NCBI GenBank assembly: GCA_964425915.1
Contig: CAYROO010000006.1
Span: 76,976-140,975 of the forward strand
Length of the DNA stretch: 64,000 nucleotides
DNA from: Polycyclovorans sp964425915
GTDB taxonomy: Bacteria; Pseudomonadota; Gammaproteobacteria; Nevskiales; Nevskiaceae
Direction of reading: 5' to 3'
Of this stretch, positions 44,365 to 52,439 are shown in pieces. The translations under genes were made by a program, and so were the position numbers. Position 1 is the stretch's first letter; every line of letters starts with the position of its first letter. Below the pieces are notes generated by a model. It had not been told where the DNA came from, searched no databases, and saw nothing but the letters and a program-made list of their open reading frames with translations.

Positions 44365-45006
44365 TCAGCTCTTTGACCGGGCAACCTTGGGAGCGGGTTC
44401 GGCTGTCATCGCGTCGGGGTCCATGGGTTGCAACAGCACTCGACGGTCGGCATCGGAGCGTGCATTCAGCCAGTCGTCCCAGGTGTCATCGTCCAGCACG
44501 ACCACGGACCGCTTTTCATCTTCCGGTGCGTGAAACCGGGACATCAAGGGGTGATCGGTGGCATTGATGGTGAGCATTGAGAAGGACCATGCGCAGATAC
44601 CCGGGTCGTCCAGTCGACGCTCCCAGATCCCAGCCAGGCCGAACATGCGGCCATCGGCCCGGGAGATCCGCCAACGTACCGGCTTGCCGGTTTCGTAGTT
44701 AGGTTCGTAGAAGCCCATGACCGGAATCACCGCCAGCTGCCCTTGGCGCCATGCGCTTCGGTAGCTCGGCTTGCTGGCAACGGTCTCGCTACGGGCGTTG
44801 TACGTGCAGCGTGCCAGATCGGGCTTGGCCCAGTGTGGGACCAAGCCGAAGGAGCCGTACTGGAAAGAACGAGGATCTAGGCTGGTGACGACAGGGCCGG
44901 CTTGCCCTGGGTAGACCTCGGAACGCTCAAGCGCTCTAGATGCGGCAATCTGCAGACCCCAGAGGATGAGGGTTTCGGGGCTGGGGGGTTGGTAGTTGGC
45001 GCACAC
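44365..45006 (-). CDS. SRAP-domain protein (YedK/HMCES family)
   Basis: 213 residues. SRAP proteins crosslink to abasic sites in single-stranded DNA through the N-terminal Cys. I chose GTG 45006 because it places Cys at position 2 (MCANYQPPSPE), which the mechanism requires. Other catalytic positions are visible: YNARSETV (Asn70, Arg72, Glu74), GFYEPNYETG (Glu101; the usual Trp after Glu is Pro here) and HPLMSRFHAPEDEKR (His159). FGLVPHWAKPD is also typical. It protects or senses damaged ssDNA in known cases; why it rides on an island is unknown. Confidence 0.88.
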   Translation of the reverse strand: MCANYQPPSPETLILWGLQIAASRALERSEVYPGQAGPVVTSLDPRSFQYGSFGLVPHWAKPDLARCTYNARSETVASKPSYRSAWRQGQLAVIPVMGFYEPNYETGKPVRWRISRADGRMFGLAGIWERRLDDPGICAWSFSMLTINATDHPLMSRFHAPEDEKRSVVVLDDDTWDDWLNARSDADRRVLLQPMDPDAMTAEPAPKVARSKS

Positions 45007-45071
45007 TAAGCTGGTGAAGATGATCAATATAGTCAACAACGACAAACGATCGGCGGAGAGCAAATAAAAGA

Positions 45072-45341
45072 CTAATAATGACCGAATTCGTTTACGTCTA
45101 TTTTGTTTTTCGCCTTATTAACGATTGCCTCGGTTAAATCCACTACAGTCGATTCGCCGGAGGCAGAATCAGACTCAGTAACCACATCGCCCACACCGAG
45201 ACCGTCTCTAGCTATGAAAAGACGAACTTCACGAGTTTCCATTACTCTGAAAATAAGCATTTCATACACCAGCCCGCGTGAATGATGGAGCTTTTCTTCT
45301 ACTGGCAACATATGAGTAAACACTAAATTATCTCGCTTCAA
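45072..45341 (-). CDS. Small hypothetical protein of the island
   Basis: Up to 89 residues, not recognised. From TTG 45341 it reads MKRDNLVFTHMLPVEEKLHH; an ATG at 45311 gives a 79-residue form. TAAGG sits 9 nt before the TTG. The sequence is soluble, with beta-like YEMLIFRVMETREVRLFIARDG and an acidic Ser-rich part (TESDSASGEST). Codon use is more A+T-rich than in the rest of the window, which fits foreign DNA. It could be a cargo gene; I cannot exclude a chance frame. Confidence 0.45.
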   Translation of the reverse strand: MKRDNLVFTHMLPVEEKLHHSRGLVYEMLIFRVMETREVRLFIARDGLGVGDVVTESDSASGESTVVDLTEAIVNKAKNKIDVNEFGHY

Positions 45342-45588
45342 CCAATTGTACCTTAACTATGCCCTGGAGAGGGCAATAAATCAAGCCCCGAGAATAAACT
45401 AAATATTATCGGAATAATAAGTTGCGCAGTGAAAAGCAATTTAAAAAATAAGTGGCATGCCGCTCGGTTGACCCTTGCAGTCAACGCATGACGACGAGCG
45501 CGGGACCCATAGAGCATTGATGAGTCGAAACTGAACGCTAACTCATTGTTTTGATTAACAAAGAGAAATAATGAGACGCGCCGAAAAA
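45342..45588. other. A+T-rich right end of the island
   Basis: No gene I can support. It contains a perfect 6-bp hairpin TGCCCT-GGAG-AGGGCA (45360-45375) just upstream of the small gene, and otherwise A+T-rich sequence leading to attR. Confidence 0.55.
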
Positions 45589-45638
45589 GATTCGTAATCA
45601 GTAGGTCGCAGGTTCGATTCCTGTTCCCGGCACCACTT
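45589..45638 (+). repeat. attR: duplicated 3' half of tRNA-Thr
   Basis: Exact copy of 43387-43436. It lacks the tRNA 5' half, acceptor 5' strand and promoter, so it is not a functional tRNA. Its last 2 bp overlap the stop codon of the lytic transglycosylase gene on the minus strand. Confidence 0.93.
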
Positions 45639-46215
45639 ATCGCACCGTCCACCGCGCCGATAACGCCCGCGTAACCAGGGCCGGATATTTGGGCCGGCCA
45701 TAGCTGCCGTTGTAGCGGGCCAGGGCCGGCAGCAGGTTGCCTTTCTCGCGGTCCAGATAGTGGCGCAGGATGGTGCAGCCGTAGCGCAGGTTGGTTTGCA
45801 CATCGAACAGATTGTCGTCCGGCCGCCCCAGTTCCTTGAGCCAGAACGGCATCACTTGCATCAGGCCCAGTGCGCCTGCGTGGGAGATGGCGAAGCGGTC
45901 GAAGCGCGACTCGACATCGATCACCGCCAGCACCAGTTCCGGCGCCAGCCGGGCACGACGGGCTTCGGCATGAACCAGTCGCAGCAGCTCCAGACGGTCC
46001 TCGTCATGCGGCATGAAGCGTTCGAGCCGGGCGGACATGTCCATGAGCCACACTTCGGCATCGAAGCGATGCGGAAAGCTGTCGGCCTCGGACACCGCGG
46101 CCATCAGCGCGGCGCGCAGTGCCGGGTCAGGATCGAGTGTCGCCTGCGGCTGCGCGGAGGCCGCCGTGCCGAGGCACAGTGCCAACCACACCGTGGCGAG
46201 CCTGACCCAGGCCAT
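45637..46215 (-). CDS. Lytic transglycosylase (SLT domain)
   Basis: 192 residues. Signal peptide (VRLATVWLALCLGTAASA), then a goose-lysozyme-like SLT domain with catalytic Glu in AVIDVESRFDRFAISHAGALGLMQVMP (read in parts: VESRF, GALGLMQVMP), NLRYGCTILRHYL and ALARYNGS. Cleaves peptidoglycan glycan strands with 1,6-anhydro products. Begins 2 nt after proS. Its stop codon lies against attR, so the island inserted without damaging it. Confidence 0.93.
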   Translation of the reverse strand: MAWVRLATVWLALCLGTAASAQPQATLDPDPALRAALMAAVSEADSFPHRFDAEVWLMDMSARLERFMPHDEDRLELLRLVHAEARRARLAPELVLAVIDVESRFDRFAISHAGALGLMQVMPFWLKELGRPDDNLFDVQTNLRYGCTILRHYLDREKGNLLPALARYNGSYGRPKYPALVTRALSARWTVR

Positions 46216-46217
46216 GC

Positions 46218-47918
46218 TCAGGCCCGCAGGCGCTCCAGCACCGCTGCCACCGTTGCCGGAATCCGCTCAGCGTCGGCGGCATCACGGCGCTTGAACTCGA
46301 ACTGCTGGTCGGCCAGGGCCTTGTCGCCAATCGTCACGCGCAGCGGAATCCCGATCAACTCGGCATCGGCAAACATGGCGCCCGGTCGCAGACCACGATC
46401 ATCCAGGGCAACCTCCACCCCGGCCTCGCTCAGGCCCGTGTAGAGGGCCTCGGCGGCCTCGCGCACGGCATCGGAGCGATCCATGCCGATGGGACAGAGA
46501 ATGATCTGGAACGGCGCTACCGCCAGCGGCCACATCATCCCCTGGCCATCGTGACGCTGCTCAATGATGGCGGCCGCAAGCCGCGATACACCGACGCCAT
46601 AGCAGCCCATCCAGGGCACCAGCGGCTGGCCCTGTTCATCGAGCACGCTCAGGCCCATTGCGTCGCTGTACTTGCGGCCCAGTTGGAAGATATGACCGCC
46701 TTCGATCCCGCGATAGAAGCGGATGTGACCCACCCCGTCGGGACTGGGATCGCCTTCCATGACGTTGCGCAGATCGGCCGTCTCCGGCTCAGCACAGTCG
46801 CGGCCCCAGTTGGCGCCACGCAGATGATGATCCGGCTGGTTGGCGCCACAGACGAAGTCGGCCACGGCCGCTGCAGCGTGATCGGCGATCACCGGGATCG
46901 GGCTGCCCACCGGCCCGAGATAGCCCACCGGGCAACCGAACAGGCGCTCCACTTCGTCTGGCTCGGCCATGCAGAAACCGGCGCCAATAGCGGGGTGACG
47001 CGTTGCCTTGACCTCATTGAGCTGATGGTCGCCGCGCAGCGCCACAGCCCGCAGCTCGCCGGCAGCGGTGCGCAGCACCAACAGCTTCACCTTGGCGGTC
47101 AGCGGCACCTTGAGGAAGGCCGCGACCTGCTCGCAGGTCTTCTGCCCGGGCGTGGACACGGTCTCCAGTGTCGCTGTCGCGGCCGGACGCGGTCCCGGCG
47201 CGACGCAGACCGCCGCTTCGACATTGGCGGCATACGGGCCGCTGTCGGACACCGCCAGCAAGTCCTCGCCGGACCCCGCCAGAATATGGAACTCCTCCGA
47301 GCGGTTGCCGCCGATGTTGCCGGCGTCCGCCTGGACGATACGGAAGTCGATACCCAGTCGCGTGAAGATCCGCGTGTAGGCCTCGCGCATCACGCCGTAC
47401 TCCGCCGCCAGCCCGGCCTCGTCAGCGTGAAAGGAGTAGGCATCCTTCATCAGGAATTCGCGGGCGCGCATCACGCCGAATCGCGGGCGCCGCTCGTCGC
47501 GGAACTTGGTCTGAATCTGGTAGTAGTTGACCGGCAGCTGCTTGTAAGAGCGCACGTCCTGCTTGACGTGATGAACGATCACTTCCTCGTGCGTGGGCCC
47601 GTAACAGAAGTCATTGTCATGGCGGTCTTTGATGCGCAGCATTTCGGCCCCCATCTGCGACCAGCGGCCGGATTGCTGCCACAGCTCGGCCGGCTGCACT
47701 GACGGCATCAGCAGCTCCACTGCGCCTGCCCGATTCATTTCCTCCCGCACGATGCGCTCGATGTTGCGCAGGACACGAAGACCAATCGGCATCCACGTGT
47801 ACAGGCCGGCGCCCAGCTTGCGGATGAAACCGGCACGCTGCATCAACTGGTGCGAAACGACCTCCGCGTCGGCAGGGGTTTCCTTGGCGGTGGCAACGGG
47901 AAATCGGGAAAGGCGCAT
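46218..47918 (-). CDS. proS: Proline-tRNA ligase
   Basis: 566 residues, bacterial-type class II ProRS with an inserted editing domain. Seen: RKLGAGLYTWMPIGLRVLRN, GPTHEEVI, FRDERRPRFGVMRAREFLMKDAYSFH in parts, and the C-terminal ELIGIPLRVTIGDKAL. Met at 47918 (MRLSRFPVATAKETPADAEV in its first 20) aligns with the E. coli start. The frame is open to an ATG at 47990 through eight heptamer repeats, giving a possible 24-residue extension. Confidence 0.96.
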   Translation of the reverse strand: MRLSRFPVATAKETPADAEVVSHQLMQRAGFIRKLGAGLYTWMPIGLRVLRNIERIVREEMNRAGAVELLMPSVQPAELWQQSGRWSQMGAEMLRIKDRHDNDFCYGPTHEEVIVHHVKQDVRSYKQLPVNYYQIQTKFRDERRPRFGVMRAREFLMKDAYSFHADEAGLAAEYGVMREAYTRIFTRLGIDFRIVQADAGNIGGNRSEEFHILAGSGEDLLAVSDSGPYAANVEAAVCVAPGPRPAATATLETVSTPGQKTCEQVAAFLKVPLTAKVKLLVLRTAAGELRAVALRGDHQLNEVKATRHPAIGAGFCMAEPDEVERLFGCPVGYLGPVGSPIPVIADHAAAAVADFVCGANQPDHHLRGANWGRDCAEPETADLRNVMEGDPSPDGVGHIRFYRGIEGGHIFQLGRKYSDAMGLSVLDEQGQPLVPWMGCYGVGVSRLAAAIIEQRHDGQGMMWPLAVAPFQIILCPIGMDRSDAVREAAEALYTGLSEAGVEVALDDRGLRPGAMFADAELIGIPLRVTIGDKALADQQFEFKRRDAADAERIPATVAAVLERLRA

Positions 47919-47925
47919 GAAGGGC

Positions 47926-47981
47926 TCGGGAATCGGGAATCGGGAATCGGGAATCGGGAATCGGGAATCGGGAATCGGGAA
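47926..47981. repeat. Heptamer tandem repeat, 8 copies
   Basis: TCGGGAA repeated eight times without error (TTCCCGA on the coding strand), between the upstream stop codon and the proS start. Degenerate copies continue into the first codons of proS (47896-47913). Repeats of this unit are frequent in Xanthomonadaceae genomes. Since 7 is not a multiple of 3, each gain or loss shifts frame. Confidence 0.95.
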
Positions 47982-47995
47982 AATACGCATGCCGC

Positions 47996-48340
47996 CTAGG
48001 TGCCATCAACATCCCGCACCTTGAGGCGTCGCTCCTGTGGCCGCCCGTCCTGAAGTTGCCAGGCCCGCATTTCCAGCACGCCCTTGGTGTTGAGTGAAAT
48101 GACCAAATGAAGGTCGCCGTCGGCGATCTGCTCGGCGGTCGGTTCCGCCGGTGCGGTGGGCACTGACCAGAGTCGCGCCCACAGCTCTGCGCCCTCGGGC
48201 ACATCGCCCTCCAGCCATCGGGCGGGCTGACCCTGGCGCGCCAGCACCACGCCAGACACCGGCTCGGGCTGTGCCACCTGGGCGGCGTGCAGCAGGGTAA
48301 TCGCCAGTCGGCGCGGCAGCATCAGGTCATCGGCAGTCAT
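47996..48340 (-). CDS. JAMM/MPN-like protein lacking the metal site
   Basis: 114 residues. The layout follows M67-type JAMM proteins: helix LAITLLHAAQVAQPEPVSGVV, then strands, then DLHLVISLNTKGVLEMRAW. Where an active enzyme has H-x-H-P-x6-S-x2-D, this has W58-S-V60-P-x6-T68-x2-Q71, so all the ligand positions are replaced at exact spacing; the catalytic Glu position is Pro27 with Glu26 next to it. The start overlaps the moeB stop (ATGA), indicating coupling. E1-like and JAMM genes are often paired around ubiquitin-like sulfur carriers. Probably an inactive binding partner; family assignment is by pattern. Confidence 0.62.
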   Translation of the reverse strand: MTADDLMLPRRLAITLLHAAQVAQPEPVSGVVLARQGQPARWLEGDVPEGAELWARLWSVPTAPAEPTAEQIADGDLHLVISLNTKGVLEMRAWQLQDGRPQERRLKVRDVDGT

Positions 48341-49065
48341 GGCGTCGGTTTCGCGCAACAGGGGCAGTCAGGGTCTTGCGGCAGCCGGTGGCGCCGCCAT
48401 TCCAGGGTTCGGGCATTCCAAGTGTGCAGGGTTCCAGCATCCTCGGCGAGTCCCAGCAGGCGCCGCTGCGCCAGCAGGGCCTGCTGCGCGGCAATGGTCC
48501 CGATCACAGGGCCCAGAATGCCCGCCTCCTCGCATCGCTCGGCGCCTTCGCCCGCGCTCGGGTAGAGGCAGGCATAGCAGCCCCCGCGCCGGCTCGGGTC
48601 GATGACCCCCAGCTGGCCCTCGAAGCGAATCGCCGCGGCAAACACTAACGGCACACGCGCCCGCACACAGGCGGCATTGATGGCGAAGCGGGCGGCAAAG
48701 TTATCGGTGCCGTCGAGCACCAGATCCACTTCGCTCAGACGCGACGACCAGTCGCCGGGCGCAAGCACCTCGGTCTGCACCTGGGGGTTGAGGGCTTGCA
48801 GTTGCGCGGCGGTGGCAGTGGCCTTGTTGCGGCCGAGGTCCGTCTCGCGGTAGATCACCTGCCGATGCAGGTTGCTCAGCGAGACGTGGTCCGGGTCGCA
48901 CAGCAGCAGTCGTCCGACCCCGGCGCCCGCAAGATAAAGCGCCGTGAGGCTGCCCAGGCCACCCAGACCCACCAGCAGCACAGTGGAGTCCCGCAGCAGC
49001 GCCTGGCCGTTGACCCCCACTTCCACCAGCACCACCTGGCGGCTGTAGCGATGAAAGTCGCTCAT
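48337..49065 (-). CDS. moeB: MoeB/ThiF-type E1-like adenylyltransferase
   Basis: 242 residues. Activates the C-terminal Gly-Gly of a ubiquitin-like sulfur carrier with ATP. VLLVGLGGLGSLTALYLAGAG is the nucleotide loop (read as GLGGLGS), DPDHVSLSNLHRQVIY follows, with DGTDNFAARFAINAAC. Zinc Cys are 163, 166 and 234/236/237 (CYAC, CPCC); Cys178 in ERCEEAGILGP matches the E1 cysteine. Could serve MoaD or another carrier. Start MSDFHRYSRQ overlaps the prmC stop. Confidence 0.9.
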   Translation of the reverse strand: MSDFHRYSRQVVLVEVGVNGQALLRDSTVLLVGLGGLGSLTALYLAGAGVGRLLLCDPDHVSLSNLHRQVIYRETDLGRNKATATAAQLQALNPQVQTEVLAPGDWSSRLSEVDLVLDGTDNFAARFAINAACVRARVPLVFAAAIRFEGQLGVIDPSRRGGCYACLYPSAGEGAERCEEAGILGPVIGTIAAQQALLAQRRLLGLAEDAGTLHTWNARTLEWRRHRLPQDPDCPCCAKPTP

Positions 49066-49898
49066 GCGTCCCACCGCCCACCACTCAGGCGTTCGAGTCC
49101 GGCAAGGTCGCGCCGGGTCTCGATGGCAGCGAAGCCAGTCCCTGTAAGTAGCTGACGCACGGCGACCCCTTGATCGTGTCCATGCTCCAACAGCAGCCAG
49201 CCACCGGACTGCAGGCGCCGCGGTGCAGCGGCGATGATGCTGCGCAGGGCATTGAGTCCGTCGTGGCCATCGGTCAGCGCCATCGCCGGCTCAAAGCGCA
49301 GCGCAGCCAGATGCGGGTCCTGCGCGGCCACATAAGGCGGATTGCTGACGATCAGGTCGAGCCTGTCGCCCGGCCGATGCAGCCAGTCACCGAAATCCGC
49401 CTGCTCCCAGCGGACCGCCAACTGCAGTCGCTGTCCGTTCTCGGCGGCCACCGTGAGGGCCTCGGGGGACAGGTCGATGGCGGTGACGCGGGCGTCTGGG
49501 CGTTCGCAGGCAAGGGCCAGTGCAATCGCGCCGCTGCCGGTACCGAGGTCGACGACCTTGGGCGTCGATCGCCCGTCCAGCACCTCCAAGGCCCACGCCA
49601 CCAGTCCCTCGGTCTCCGGGCGCGGCACCAGGACGGCAGGCGTCACCTTCAAGCTGAAGGTCCAGAAGCCCCGCTCGCCCAGGATGTAGGCCACCGGCTC
49701 ACCGCGTGCGCGCCGTGCCAGCGAGCGCTCGAACAGCACCGCCATGTCGGGCGACAGAGGCTGATCCAGGCGGGAGAACAACTGGGCACGCGACAAGGCC
49801 AGCGGCGCCGCGAGCAGGTACTCCGCATCCTGACGCGGCGAATCGCTCACCGCCGTCAGACGAGGGACGGCCGACGCAATGGCCTCGGCCAGGGTCAC
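49062..49898 (-). CDS. prmC: Release factor glutamine methyltransferase PrmC
   Basis: 278 residues. Methylates the Gln of the GGQ motif in release factors. N-terminal helical domain, YILGERGFWTF, LVPRPETEGLVAWAL, SAM-binding VVDLGTGSGAIALALA and the catalytic LIVSNPPYV. Directly follows prfA (ATGA overlap), which encodes its substrate. Confidence 0.96.
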   Translation of the reverse strand: MTLAEAIASAVPRLTAVSDSPRQDAEYLLAAPLALSRAQLFSRLDQPLSPDMAVLFERSLARRARGEPVAYILGERGFWTFSLKVTPAVLVPRPETEGLVAWALEVLDGRSTPKVVDLGTGSGAIALALACERPDARVTAIDLSPEALTVAAENGQRLQLAVRWEQADFGDWLHRPGDRLDLIVSNPPYVAAQDPHLAALRFEPAMALTDGHDGLNALRSIIAAAPRRLQSGGWLLLEHGHDQGVAVRQLLTGTGFAAIETRRDLAGLERLSGGRWDA

Positions 49899-50980
49899 AC
49901 GCGATCACCGATCTCGGCCAGCAGCTCGGCCTGATGCTCGGCGAGTAGCGGCCCAATCACTGGGTCGAGGTCCCCCTCCATCACCCGGTCCAGTTGATAC
50001 AGGGTGAGGTTGATGCGGTGATCGGTGACCCGGCCCTGCGGGAAGTTGTAGGTGCGGATGCGCTCGGAGCGATCCCCACTGCCTACCAGGCTCTTGCGGG
50101 TAGCGGCCCGCTCTGCCGCCTGCTTCAGACGCTGGGCATCCACCAGCCGCGAGGCCAGCAACGCCAAAGCCTTGGCGCGGTTCTTGTGCTGGCTGCGCTC
50201 CTCCTGGCACTCCACCACCACCCCGGTCGGAATGTGCGTGACGCGAATCGCGGATTCGGTCTTGTTGACGTGCTGGCCGCCGGCGCCAGAGCTGCGGAAG
50301 GTATCGAACTTGAGGTCGGCCGGGTTGATCTCGACCTGCGACTCGGCCACCTCGGGCAGCACAGCCACGGTGGCCGCCGAGGTATGGATGCGTCCCTGCG
50401 CCTCGGTCTCCGGCACCCGCTGCACCCGGTGCGCACCGCTTTCAAACTTGAGCTGGGAGTAGGCCCCGAAGCCGATCACCCGTGAGATCACTTCCTTAAA
50501 GCCGCCGTGCTCACCTTCGCTGGCCGACAGCAGCTCGACCTGCCAGCCTCGCGCGTCCGCGTACTTGCCGTACATACGGAACAGGTCGCCGGCGAAGATG
50601 GCCGCTTCATCGCCACCGGTGCCGGCGCGGATTTCGAGAAACACATTGTTGGCGTCCAGCGGATCGCGGGGCACCAGGTACCCCTGCAGCTCGCTCTCAA
50701 GCGCGGTGAGCCTGGCGTCGAGCAGCGGTCGCTCGGCTTCAGCCATGGCGCGCAGTTCCGCGTCGGGTTCCTGCGCCATCGATGCCAATGCCGCCTGCTC
50801 GGTTCGGGCGCGGTCCCAAGCCCCATAGGCTTCCGCCACCGGGCCCAGCTGTGCGTACTCCTGCGAGAGGCGGCGGAATCGCTCGGCGTCACCGAGCAGG
50901 CCAGGGTCACCGAGCTCTTGTGCCAGTTCTTCGCGGCGCTCGACGAGCTGCCGCAGCTTCATCACCAGGGAGTCTTTCAT
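49895..50980 (-). CDS. prfA: Peptide chain release factor 1
   Basis: 361 residues. Reads UAA and UAG stop codons. The decoding tripeptide appears as PET in RVPETEAQGRIHTSAAT; the peptidyl-hydrolase motif is GAGGQHVNKTESAIR with GGQ near residue 235. Coiled N-terminal domain (KLRQLVERREELAQEL). Follows hemA by 27 nt in the conserved hemA-prfA-prmC order. Confidence 0.97.
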   Translation of the reverse strand: MKDSLVMKLRQLVERREELAQELGDPGLLGDAERFRRLSQEYAQLGPVAEAYGAWDRARTEQAALASMAQEPDAELRAMAEAERPLLDARLTALESELQGYLVPRDPLDANNVFLEIRAGTGGDEAAIFAGDLFRMYGKYADARGWQVELLSASEGEHGGFKEVISRVIGFGAYSQLKFESGAHRVQRVPETEAQGRIHTSAATVAVLPEVAESQVEINPADLKFDTFRSSGAGGQHVNKTESAIRVTHIPTGVVVECQEERSQHKNRAKALALLASRLVDAQRLKQAAERAATRKSLVGSGDRSERIRTYNFPQGRVTDHRINLTLYQLDRVMEGDLDPVIGPLLAEHQAELLAEIGDRV

Positions 50981-51007
50981 GGGCGCGCAGGATACTCTTG
51001 AGCCGCC

Positions 51008-52294
51008 TCAGTCGCGGTCGTCGCCCGCATCATCCGGCACCGAGGCATCCAGATCGAACAGTTGCCGAGTGCTGGTCAGCAGCCATGCCTGCTGCACCGC
51101 ATCGGCCTGACGCAGACGCGACAGCGGGGGGTGCAGCAGCTTGTTGCTGAGCGTGTCAGCAACGAAGCGCATGACCGCGTCCGGCTCCGCCCCGGAGGCC
51201 AGCCGCCGGCGCGCCTTGTCGAGCACCGCATCCCGCTGCTGATCTGCCCAGCCGCGCAAGGCGCGAATGGTATCGGCGGCGTCACGCGTTTCCAGCCACT
51301 GCAGGAAGCTCCGCGCCTGGATCTCAATCATCTCCTGGGCCTGCGCCGCAGCATCGGCGCGCAGCTTCTGGTTTTCGGCGATGACGTTGCGCAGGTCGTC
51401 GATGGTGTAGAGATAGACGTCCTCCAGCTGCTGAATCTCGGGATCGAGATCCCGCGGCACCGCCAGGTCGATCATGAACACCGGCTTGCGGCGCCGTTGT
51501 CGGATGGCGGTGCGCATGGCATCGGCGCCGACAATGAAGTCGCGCGCAGCCGTGGACGACACCACCAGATCAGCCTGCGGCAACAGCTCGGGCAACTGCT
51601 CCAGGGTTGCCGCCTCCCCGCCCAGTTCTTCGGCCAGAGGCTGCGCACGCTCCAATCGTCGATTGGCCACGATCAGACGGCGGACGCCCTGTTGCCGCAG
51701 GTACCGCGCCACCAGCGTGATCATCTCGCCGGCGCCGATCAGCAAGGCGGTTTGCCCGCGGAAGTCATCGAAGATGCGCCGCGCCATCTGCACCGCTGCA
51801 TAGGCCACCGACACCGGGTGCGCTCCGATATCGGTCTGGCTGCGCACCTGCTTGGCGACGGCGAAGGCATGCTGAAACAGGCGCGACAGCACCGGACCCA
51901 GGCTGTCGACCTCGTTGGCCAGGGCGAAACTCTGCTTCATCTGTCCAAGGATCTGCGGCTCACCCAGGACCATCGAATCCAGCCCGGAGGCCACCCGTAG
52001 CGTGTGGGTGACAGAGGCGAGGTCGCGCAACAGGTAGACGTGCTCATCAAGCATGACATCCCCGGCATCGCGTACCTGCCGCCACCAAGCCCGCAAACGG
52101 GCGTCGGCATCCTCGTCGGTGACCGCGAACAGCTCGGTCCGGTTGCAGGTGGACAGGATCGCCGCCTCACGCACGCCCGGCAGCGTCCGCAGGTCCGCCA
52201 GCGCCTGCGGCAGGTCGGCCTCGGCAAAGGCCATCCGTTCTCGCAGGACGATCGGGGTACTGTGGTGGCTCAGGCCGAGCGTGATCAACGCCAT
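51008..52294 (-). CDS. hemA: Glutamyl-tRNA reductase
   Basis: 428 residues. Commits glutamyl-tRNA to haem synthesis. Starts MALITLGLSHHSTPIVLRER; catalytic Cys50 in ILSTCNRTE; NADPH domain VLIGAGEMI-like LLIGAGEMITLVARYL, RRLIVANRRLERA; C-terminal dimerisation helices. The longer open frame upstream (to 52636) is antisense to the TPR gene. Divergent from the TPR lipoprotein with 145 bp between. Confidence 0.96.
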   Translation of the reverse strand: MALITLGLSHHSTPIVLRERMAFAEADLPQALADLRTLPGVREAAILSTCNRTELFAVTDEDADARLRAWWRQVRDAGDVMLDEHVYLLRDLASVTHTLRVASGLDSMVLGEPQILGQMKQSFALANEVDSLGPVLSRLFQHAFAVAKQVRSQTDIGAHPVSVAYAAVQMARRIFDDFRGQTALLIGAGEMITLVARYLRQQGVRRLIVANRRLERAQPLAEELGGEAATLEQLPELLPQADLVVSSTAARDFIVGADAMRTAIRQRRRKPVFMIDLAVPRDLDPEIQQLEDVYLYTIDDLRNVIAENQKLRADAAAQAQEMIEIQARSFLQWLETRDAADTIRALRGWADQQRDAVLDKARRRLASGAEPDAVMRFVADTLSNKLLHPPLSRLRQADAVQQAWLLTSTRQLFDLDASVPDDAGDDRD

Positions 52295-52439
52295 GAGGCG
52301 GGCCGGACGGCTTCCAGATGGATCATTCGCTGATTTTCCGTCAGCGCCGCCTCCTGCCACAAGCCAGGGCGGACAAGGCGCCATGTCCAGGGCCCCCAGT
52401 TGCGATAGTCTTTCAGCCTGATACTTACGGACTTCGGCG

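Noticed and set aside
45589..45638. Second functional tRNA-Thr
   Set aside because: Only the 3' half is present; the D-arm, 5' acceptor strand and promoter are missing.
45353..45652. 99-codon frame across attR and the island edge
   Set aside because: Its N-terminus (GNRNRTCDLLI) is the peptide always produced by antisense translation of a tRNA; the rest is a chance frame in A+T-rich DNA.
46551..47702. 383-codon open frame antisense to proS
   Set aside because: Shadow of proS with the same compositional pattern.
47926..47981. CRISPR array
   Set aside because: Units are 7 bp with no spacers; it is a simple tandem repeat.
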